Shown here one piece after another: positions 23,107 to 28,261 of a stretch of 28,261 nt of DNA. The position numbers and the translations under genes are program-made. The DNA lies in contig CAMXYK010000015.1 in the NCBI GenBank assembly GCA_947253155.1, positions 1 to 28,261 of the forward strand, read 5' to 3'. This DNA is from an uncultured Bifidobacteriaceae bacterium. GTDB lineage: Bacteria; Actinomycetota; Actinomycetes; Actinomycetales; Bifidobacteriaceae. The notes under the pieces are model-generated. The model saw only the letters and a list, made by a program, of their open reading frames with translations, was not told where the DNA came from and made no database searches. Each line of letters starts with the position of its first letter. The first letter of the stretch is position 1.

Positions 23107-24711
23107 TTAGTAGTGATTATGCGTGTGATCGTGCAGTACGTCTTGATGCTCTGTTGAGTGTGGAATATGCATTACGCGCATGCGATCAATAGCTCTACGT
23201 GCAAGATTATGCGCCGAACCTGCGCCTTCTCCCTTAACGCCAAAAATAACCAACAAAGCCATAATAGCCGTAATAATAGCGCTAATACGAAGCGTCCATT
23301 GCACACCAAAAATGCTTGCAGCAACGTCAGCAGCATGGCCGGTGCCGGTAACAGAACGATGCCACTCAGTTAGAACTGTCATTGTAACCACCAGCACAGG
23401 AGCGCCGATTGCGCCCCAAAGCTGCCTCATAGTATTAGTTACAGCGGATCCATCGCCAAGTTCTTCGGGTTTCAAGCAATTAAGCGACCAAGTTGTAACA
23501 GGCATAAGCAGGAAGCCCATGCCAATTTGGCGCGTGAATTGCCAAATAGAAATCCACCAAATCCACGTATTCATGTCAATAAGGCTCATCATCACAGTGC
23601 CAAAAAGCAAAATAATCGAGCCTGCCATTGCAACCGGTCTAACTCCAAAACGATCCAGCATACGGCCGCCAAAATATTGCGAAATCGCCATTCCAAAAGC
23701 GCCTGGAAGCAGAATCAAACCACTCATAGTGGCAGAAAAACCGCGGTCAGACTGAATATAAAGTGGAATTAAAACCATTATTGAGCTAAAAGCAAAGAAA
23801 GTTAAGCACGCGCAAATAGTGCCAACCATAAAATGCCTGTTTTTAAGCACGCCAATTCCAAGAAGCGGAGTATGACCGCGTTTTTCAGCTCGAAGCTGAC
23901 GAAGCACAAACCAAGCAATTCCTAGTGCTCCTAAAACCATAGGAACCCAAGAAAGCGGGCTAGCAATTCCGCAACCTTCAATATTGGTAAAGCCAAACAT
24001 AAGTCCGCCAAAACCAATAATTGACAGACCTACCGAGAAGAAGTCAGCGTGCGCGTTAGGATCATTCTCGCCAAAATTATGAAGGAAAAGAACCGACAAA
24101 ATCACGGAAATTATGCCAATAACAGTCAGAGAGCAGAAGATTGATCGCCAGCCGTTAATATCTGTTTGCAAGCCGCCAATAGTAGGCCCAATCGCTGGAG
24201 CAATGCTCATAGCCATGCCAACGCTGCCCATTGCCATACCGCGGCGCGTAACAGGGAATACGGAGAAAACTGTTATTTGCAAAACAGGCCACATAACTCC
24301 GGTGCCAATTGCTTCAAGAGTGCGGCCAACAAGAGCCATAATAAAATCGCTACTTAGCCACGCAAAAACTGAGCCGACTGTGAAAAGTAGCATAGAAGTA
24401 ATAACGATTTGGCGCGTAGAAAAGCGGCGAGTTAAGAACGCTGTAAGAGGCACCATAATTGCCATAATCAGCTGAAAAATAGAAGTAAGCCACTGGCCTG
24501 TAGTAACGCTTATGCCAAATTCTTGAACAATTGTTGGAAGAGCTGCCGTAAGTTGCAACTGCGCAAAATTTCCAATAAACGTAATAAACGTAAGAATTGC
24601 AAGCGAAATTAATGCAGGACGCGTAAGGCGATTATTGAAGTACGCTTCATCGCCAGTCAAAGCATGACTGAGATTACGGCTTGTGTTTAAAAGCCATTTT
24701 GAGTGTGCCAA
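23107..24711 (-). CDS. MFS multidrug exporter, DHA2 (14-TM) family
   Basis: This 534-residue proton-coupled exporter of the EmrB/QacA type has about 14 membrane segments between residues 30 and 500. Family signs are LTAALPTIVQEFGISVTTGQWLTS near the first loop, LTRRFSTRQIVI (motif A-like), VGRTLEAIGTGVMWPV, and motif C GPTIGGLQTDINGWRSIF. The C-terminal tail is His-rich and ends DHTHNHY. The start is TTG at 24711, preceded by AAAGGATG at good spacing; no ATG fits the frame better. It is convergent to the HNH gene, with array B between them, and lies downstream of the G5-protein gene on the same strand. The substrate is unknown. Confidence 0.9.
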   Translation of the reverse strand: MAHSKWLLNTSRNLSHALTGDEAYFNNRLTRPALISLAILTFITFIGNFAQLQLTAALPTIVQEFGISVTTGQWLTSIFQLIMAIMVPLTAFLTRRFSTRQIVITSMLLFTVGSVFAWLSSDFIMALVGRTLEAIGTGVMWPVLQITVFSVFPVTRRGMAMGSVGMAMSIAPAIGPTIGGLQTDINGWRSIFCSLTVIGIISVILSVLFLHNFGENDPNAHADFFSVGLSIIGFGGLMFGFTNIEGCGIASPLSWVPMVLGALGIAWFVLRQLRAEKRGHTPLLGIGVLKNRHFMVGTICACLTFFAFSSIMVLIPLYIQSDRGFSATMSGLILLPGAFGMAISQYFGGRMLDRFGVRPVAMAGSIILLFGTVMMSLIDMNTWIWWISIWQFTRQIGMGFLLMPVTTWSLNCLKPEELGDGSAVTNTMRQLWGAIGAPVLVVTMTVLTEWHRSVTGTGHAADVAASIFGVQWTLRISAIITAIMALLVIFGVKGEGAGSAHNLARRAIDRMRVMHIPHSTEHQDVLHDHTHNHY

Positions 24712-24941
24712 AATAACATCCTTTTAAAATAGCATTAAGCGCTAATTGCTAGCTAAATTCGCATATTCGCCAAATTTTTCGCAATTAGTTTATAGTTTAT
24801 CTACTGCATTGCTAGTAGCATACGTAAATATTGTTACAAATACTTTTAGATTACGAATACTGCTATAAATCTGCTATAAATACTGTACTTCCACAAATAC
24901 TGTACTGCCACAAATATCGTTACAAATATCGTTACAAATAT
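24712..24941. other. Intergenic region with two short direct-repeat families
   Basis: No gene is seen. ATCGTTACAAAT occurs twice in tandem near 24915-24940. ATACTGTACT followed by CCACAA occurs twice near 24880-24915, and CTATAAAT twice near 24862-24885. A direct repeat AGTTTAT lies near 24787-24800, close to the expected MFS promoter, where the minus strand reads TATAAA. No terminator for the G5-protein gene is recognised here. Confidence 0.5.
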
Positions 24942-25928
24942 TTAGTAATTGTGGTGTGTACGCCAATAATTGTAAGCGCCTTGAATTGATCCGTAACGGC
25001 CGTTGCAATAGTTCCAGAACCAACGAAGCTGAGTCTGATAGTTAGTAGCCCAATCAGCACCAGCAGAAGACATCTTGCGTCCAGGCAACGCTTGAGGCAA
25101 ACCGTAAGCGCCAGAAGGGTTCATAGCATTTACGCGCCAACCGGATTCGTGAGAAATAATAAACACTGTGGCGGTAAAATCAGCCTCGCTATATCCGTTG
25201 GAAAGCAGCCAATCGTGAGCCCACTGTTGCATTTCGCCGGCAGGAACCGTGGTCCCAATCGAAGCTGCAAAACCGAGTCCTGCGGAAGAGCCGCCTGTAC
25301 CAACAAGAATAACCTTATCTTTTGGAGCCTGCTTCACGTAAGAAGTGAAAATGTTTGAAGAAACAACCTTGCCATTAGTGCGCGTAACTATTTTTGATGT
25401 TTCCATAACGCCTTCAGCGCCTTCACTTTGCACCTTTTCAGTACCTTTTGGAAGTGCGGCAGTCTCTTTTTTCACAACGTTAAAAGCAATAGGGTCGTCG
25501 GAAGTTTCCAACTTCGCGCCAGCACGATTAATAGTAATAACAGTCGATTCGTCAACTTTAGTAGTTAAAGAAGGCGTAACAACGTCATGCGGCTCAAGAG
25601 TAACATCTCCAGCATCAAGAACAGACTTTACGTCGGTAAAATGAGTTCCCAAAATAGTGCGATGATGTCCGTTAATAACAACGTTTACGTACGAAGTATT
25701 GCCTTTAGTTAGCGCGTCTCGAGATGCGCCACGAGAAACTTGCGTGCTATCAGTCGCAGAATAAGAAGTAACAGGAGCTGCGTGACCTTGAGATGAAGTA
25801 TAAAAACCGCGCGAGGCAAAGCCAAGCGTCACCAAAGCAACAAAGCCTGCAACAATCACACCAAACTTAGCCCATTGACGCAAACTCAGTGAACTAAGTG
25901 TAACAGTATGCTTACGGTGACTGGCCAT
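24942..25928 (-). CDS. Surface protein with DUF348 and G5 domains and a transglycosylase-like end
   Basis: This 328-residue exported protein has a basic N-terminus and a membrane or signal segment (about 20-40). A DUF348-type ubiquitin-like domain (about 80-135) and a G5 domain (about 147-210, starting FNVVKKETAALPKGTEKV) follow. The C-terminal domain (230-328) reads like a soluble lytic transglycosylase: FIISHESGWRVNAMNPSGAYGLPQALPG, with E261 the likely catalytic acid. This domain order resembles RpfB/YabE-type cell-wall proteins, which cleave peptidoglycan during growth or resuscitation. GGGAGGG lies just upstream of ATG 25928, two nucleotides away, which is tight. A cyclic-di-AMP riboswitch often precedes rpf genes in actinobacteria, but I see none here. 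Confidence 0.87.
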   Translation of the reverse strand: MASHRKHTVTLSSLSLRQWAKFGVIVAGFVALVTLGFASRGFYTSSQGHAAPVTSYSATDSTQVSRGASRDALTKGNTSYVNVVINGHHRTILGTHFTDVKSVLDAGDVTLEPHDVVTPSLTTKVDESTVITINRAGAKLETSDDPIAFNVVKKETAALPKGTEKVQSEGAEGVMETSKIVTRTNGKVVSSNIFTSYVKQAPKDKVILVGTGGSSAGLGFAASIGTTVPAGEMQQWAHDWLLSNGYSEADFTATVFIISHESGWRVNAMNPSGAYGLPQALPGRKMSSAGADWATNYQTQLRWFWNYCNGRYGSIQGAYNYWRTHHNY

Positions 25929-26087
25929 ATCCCTCCCTATTTGCGATTACGCAATTACTTAATTTTGCAATGCTTAACTTATAAACCTACTTACTTTTGC
26001 AAGTCTGCTTAAAAGTACAAATTGTAAAAATAATTTGCGCGTAAAAACATCCGTGCAGAATTATACCTCTTGGTCTGGTCCTTGGTA

Positions 26088-26465
26088 TTATTCTTGGCTT
26101 GATCCGTTATTATTTTCTTCGTTATTATTTTCTTCGCTTTTATGCTCAAAATTTTGTGCTTGCTTAATCAAATCTTCTAAATCTGTAGCAAGTAATGAAC
26201 CTGCTTGACGATAAATAACCTCGCCGCGCTTAATAATCATAACTGTTGGAACTGCACGAATTTGAGCAGCTTCAGCAATCTCGGAACTTTCGTCAACATC
26301 AACCTTAACAAAAGGAATGTCAGGATATTTTTCGCTTACTTGCTCAAAAATAGGACCGAACGCGCGGCACGGACCGCACCAAGTCGCCCAAAAATCAACA
26401 ACAACAATCTCATTAGTTGAAGCAATTCGCTCAAAATTTTGCGTATTTGCATGTATTGCTGGCAT
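26088..26465 (-). CDS. Thioredoxin
   Basis: This 125-residue cytosolic disulfide reductase has the active site FWATWCGPCRAFGPIF (C30, C33) and the cis-proline region IRAVPTVMIIKRGEVIYRQAG. A polar Glu/Asn/Ser tail of about 20 residues extends past the normal thioredoxin end. I chose ATG 26465, preceded by AAGGGGGA, over an ATG 17 codons upstream that lies in the promoter region. TATAAT on the minus strand (26501-26496) is a likely -10. It is divergent from serS across a short intergenic space with a 14-bp tandem repeat. No thioredoxin reductase is in the window. Confidence 0.92.
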   Translation of the reverse strand: MPAIHANTQNFERIASTNEIVVVDFWATWCGPCRAFGPIFEQVSEKYPDIPFVKVDVDESSEIAEAAQIRAVPTVMIIKRGEVIYRQAGSLLATDLEDLIKQAQNFEHKSEENNNEENNNGSSQE

Positions 26466-26495
26466 ATCATCCCCCTTATTGTGCGTAGTTTGTCT

Positions 26496-26501
26496 ATTAT
26501 A
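26496..26501 (-). promoter_or_regulatory. Thioredoxin gene -10 box
   Basis: TATAAT on the minus strand, 30 nt before the thioredoxin ATG. The -35 candidate inside the adjacent 14-bp repeat is poor (GCCAAA). Confidence 0.5.
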
Positions 26502-26504
26502 CGT

Positions 26505-26543
26505 TTTGGCGTGCATAATTTGGCGTGCATAATTTGGCGTGCG
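26505..26543. repeat. 14-bp tandem repeat between thioredoxin gene and serS
   Basis: TTTGGCGTGCATAA starts at 26505 and 26519, with a third partial copy at 26533. It occupies the divergent promoter space, covering the -35 region of the thioredoxin gene. Confidence 0.8.
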
Positions 26544-26572
26544 TGCGTAGGTTATCTGTCGCCTTGCGGCAC

Positions 26573-26586
26573 TAGGCTAGGTTGCA
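26573..26586 (+). promoter_or_regulatory. serS -10 candidate, leaderless arrangement
   Basis: TAGGCT (26573-26578) lies 7 nt before the serS ATG. No Shine-Dalgarno is present and the -35 is weak, as at coaD, rnc, the ABC-F gene and rph. Confidence 0.45.
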
Positions 26587-27872
26587 TGCTTGATATTCAA
26601 TTTATTCGTGAACATGCCGACGTAGTTAAGGAATCGCAGCGTAAGCGTGGCGAGTCCGTTGAGCTCGTCGATGAAGTTTTGCGCAATGACGATTTGCGCC
26701 GTGATGCGCTTAAGGCTTTTGAGGCCGCTCGCGCTGAGCAGAAGGCGATTGGCAAGAAGGTTGCGTCTGCTCCTGCGGAAGAAAAAGCCGCGCTTATTGC
26801 AGAAACTAAGGAATTAGCTTCGAAGGTGGCTGAGTACAAAGCCGAATCCGAAAAAGCTACTGCCGACTACACAACCGCAATGTGGAAGCTTTCCAATATC
26901 GTTGAAGATGAGGCTCCAGAAGGCGGCGAAGACGACTACGTGGTCGTTAAGAAAGTTGGAACTCCACGCGATTTTGCGGCTGAAGGCTTTGAACCAAAGG
27001 ATCATTTGACGCTTGGTACTGGCGTTGCTGGAATTGATATGCGTCGTGGCGTGAAGGTTGCTGGCTCTCGCTTCTACTTCTTGCGTGGTGCTGTGGCGCG
27101 CTTGCAAATTGCAATGCTGACTATGGCTGTGGATCAGGCAGAAGAGCACGGCTTTACGCTTGCTATTACGCCAACTTTGGTGCGTCCAGAAGTAATGCGA
27201 GGCACTGGCTTCTTGAATTCTCACGCAGATGAGATTTACCGTTTGCGCGAGCCGGATGACCAGTATTTGGTTGGTACTTCCGAAGTTGCTTTGGCTGGTA
27301 TGCATGAGGATGAGATTCTTGACTTGAGCAATGGCGCTTTGCGTTATTGCGGTTGGTCTAGCTGCTACCGTCGTGAGGCTGGTGCTGCTGGTAAGGATAC
27401 TTCCGGAATTATTCGCGTGCATCAGTTTGACAAGGTTGAGATGTTCGTTTACTGCAAGCAGGAAGATTCTCGCGCTGAGCATCAGAAGTTGCTTGGAATG
27501 GAGCAGGAAATGCTTGCGAAGGTGGAAGTGCCTTACCGCATTATTGATACTGCTGCAGGCGATCTTGGTTCTTCTGCGGCGCGCAAGTTTGATTGTGAAG
27601 CTTGGGTGCCAACGCAGGGACGCTACCGTGAGTTGACTTCTACTTCTAACTGCACTGAGTATCAGGCTCGCCGATTGAATGTGCGCGAACGCATGGAAGA
27701 TGGCGGAACCCGACCAGTAAGCACTTTGAACGGCACTTTGGCTACTACGCGCTGGCTTGTGGCTATTTTGGAAAATCATCAACATGAAGATGGTTCGATT
27801 GATATTCCAAAGGCAATGCAGGCTTATATGGGCGGCAAGGAAGTCATTGAGCCAACGAAGTGGGAAGCGTGA
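26586..27872 (+). CDS. serS: Seryl-tRNA synthetase
   Basis: SerS charges tRNA-Ser using ATP. The 428-residue class II synthetase begins MLDIQFIREHADVVKESQRKRG and has the long N-terminal coiled-coil arm (about 30-105) that grips the tRNA-Ser variable arm. TSEVALAG (231-238) follows. Motif 2 is SSCYRREAGAAGKDTSGIIRVHQF (258-281) and motif 3 region is ELTSTSNCTEYQARRLNVR (349-367). I chose ATG 26586, since the frame upstream runs into the promoter and repeat with no family similarity. A tRNA-Ser gene lies 82 bp downstream, a sensible functional neighbour. Confidence 0.97.
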   Translation: MLDIQFIREHADVVKESQRKRGESVELVDEVLRNDDLRRDALKAFEAARAEQKAIGKKVASAPAEEKAALIAETKELASKVAEYKAESEKATADYTTAMWKLSNIVEDEAPEGGEDDYVVVKKVGTPRDFAAEGFEPKDHLTLGTGVAGIDMRRGVKVAGSRFYFLRGAVARLQIAMLTMAVDQAEEHGFTLAITPTLVRPEVMRGTGFLNSHADEIYRLREPDDQYLVGTSEVALAGMHEDEILDLSNGALRYCGWSSCYRREAGAAGKDTSGIIRVHQFDKVEMFVYCKQEDSRAEHQKLLGMEQEMLAKVEVPYRIIDTAAGDLGSSAARKFDCEAWVPTQGRYRELTSTSNCTEYQARRLNVRERMEDGGTRPVSTLNGTLATTRWLVAILENHQHEDGSIDIPKAMQAYMGGKEVIEPTKWEA

Positions 27873-27914
27873 GCGTCGCGTTCCAAGCGTGATGATATGC
27901 TTAACCCCTGTGCG

Positions 27915-27942
27915 TTGAAGCGTGTTAATTGTTAATTATGCT
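27915..27942 (+). promoter_or_regulatory. tRNA-Ser promoter
   Basis: TTGAAG (27915-27920) and TATGCT (27937-27942) are 16 bp apart; the -10 is 12 nt before the mature tRNA 5' end. Confidence 0.6.
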
Positions 27943-27954
27943 TCTTCGCAAATT

Positions 27955-28039
27955 GGATGGGTGTCCGAGCGGTCTAAGGAGACGGTCTTGAAAACCGTTG
28001 TAGGGAAACCTACCGCGAGTTCGAATCTCGCCTCATCCG
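27955..28039 (+). tRNA. tRNA-Ser (anticodon UGA)
   Basis: GGATGGG pairs with CTCATCC (one G-U), with G as discriminator. The anticodon arm ACGGT-CTTGAAA-ACCGT gives UGA. A long variable arm (GTAGGG-AAA-CCTAC) and the T arm GCGAG-TTCGAAT-CTCGC are clear. CCA is not encoded. Confidence 0.96.
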
Positions 28040-28048
28040 CAGAATAAC

Positions 28049-28083
28049 AAGCTTCAAGCGTATTTCGCGCTTGAAGCTTTTTT
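28049..28083 (+). terminator. tRNA-Ser intrinsic terminator
   Basis: AAGCTTCAAGCG (28049-28060) pairs perfectly with CGCTTGAAGCTT (28068-28079), followed by six T. Confidence 0.93.
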
Positions 28084-28170
28084 ATTCTGCCGAGCTTTCA
28101 CTGAAAGTGCAGTGCACTTTCAGTGAAAGCTCGGTCTGACTGCGTCAATAAAGACGCAGTCAGGGCAGAT
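28084..28170. repeat. Two perfect hairpins enclosed by an outer stem
   Basis: Hairpin 1 is a 45-nt perfect palindrome, 22 bases (28090-28111) mirrored by 22 (28113-28134) around one G. Hairpin 2 is CTGACTGCGTC (28136-28146) with GACGCAGTCAG (28153-28163) over AATAAA. TCTGCC (28086-28091) and GGCAGA (28164-28169) can pair around both, giving a three-way-junction shape that competes for two bases of hairpin 1. No T-run follows and no ORF is seen. Confidence 0.85.
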
Positions 28171-28261
28171 TAGTTTGGTTGTTTTTGCTTTAGGCTTTTT
28201 TAATTCGCCGAGCTTGCTGAAAACTGGGGTTATAGGGTTATAGGCCAAAAAAGTGTGTAAA
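28171..28261 (+). other. Window end, no gene seen
   Basis: This stretch is A+T-rich with two tandem GGGTTATA copies (28227-28234, 28235-28242). GCCGAGCTTGCTGAAA (about 28208-28223) resembles the first arm of the palindrome at 28090 and may begin another copy cut by the window edge. Confidence 0.4.

Noticed and set aside
24780..24830. AGTTTAT direct repeats as an operator for the MFS gene
   Set aside because: No regulator gene adjoins it and the region is generally A+T-rich; the evidence is too thin.
25929..26087. Possible cyclic-di-AMP (ydaO-type) riboswitch before the G5/transglycosylase gene
   Set aside because: The leader is short and A+T-rich, without the expected stems or conserved core.
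26439..26585. N-terminal extension of serS
   Set aside because: It overlaps the thioredoxin gene, the 14-bp repeat and the promoter; MLDIQFIREH is the normal SerS start.

Overview
The window looks like an A+T-leaning chromosome segment of a Bifidobacteriaceae member. Gardnerella is my best guess. The reasons are the actinobacterial families present (DUF3039, a SepIVA/DivIVA-like protein beside coaD, DUF177 and rpmF, a G5/transglycosylase surface protein) combined with a codon usage less GC-rich than typical Bifidobacterium. The genus call is inference; no 16S or search supports it.

Layout. 1-1760: dispersed repeat and a long palindrome, then pncB (NAD salvage). 1812-2141: a DUF3039 protein on the minus strand. 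2307-4956: coaD, a DivIVA/SepIVA-like protein, DUF177 (YceD) and rpmF, closed by a strong terminator. 5001-5159: three tandem 53-bp palindromic units. 5147-5956: rnc, convergent to rpmF. 6053-9720: an Uup-like ABC-F ATPase, rph and rdgB. 9782-10022: tRNA-Leu(UAG) and tRNA-Thr(CGU) on the minus strand. 10242-12010: pgi and terminator. 12011-12296: a repeat, a consensus promoter and a 41-residue peptide gene. 12571-15896: a two-gene NitT/TauT-type ABC importer lacking a binding protein. 15995-19236: rplS, lepB, rnhB and a LacI regulator. 19558-22909: a large ABC-exporter-like protein with a degenerate nucleotide-binding domain, then a membrane-anchored HNH nuclease. 22895-23106: a second 53-bp-period palindrome array. 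23107-26465 (minus): an MFS DHA2 exporter, a G5/transglycosylase protein and a thioredoxin. 26586-28083: serS and tRNA-Ser(UGA) with terminator. 28084-28170: a compact two-hairpin structure.

Most of the gene content is housekeeping: translation (rpmF, rplS, serS, tRNAs), RNA processing (rnc, rph, rnhB), nucleotide and cofactor hygiene (pncB, coaD, rdgB), central carbon (pgi) and envelope (lepB, DivIVA-like, G5 protein).

The unusual material lies between genes. (1) Two palindrome families with different sequences share one geometry: 11-bp arms starting 23 bp apart, repeated every 53 bp. Both arrays lie in convergent intergenic spaces. (2) A perfect TTGACA-N17-TATAAT promoter and a full Shine-Dalgarno drive a 41-residue peptide. 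(3) Stop-bearing tandem repeats of 7, 14 or 16 bp follow several genes and put stops in all three frames. (4) Several gene starts look leaderless, with a -10 hexamer 7-9 nt before the ATG. (5) Long perfect palindromes with an AGT centre lie near both ends of the window.
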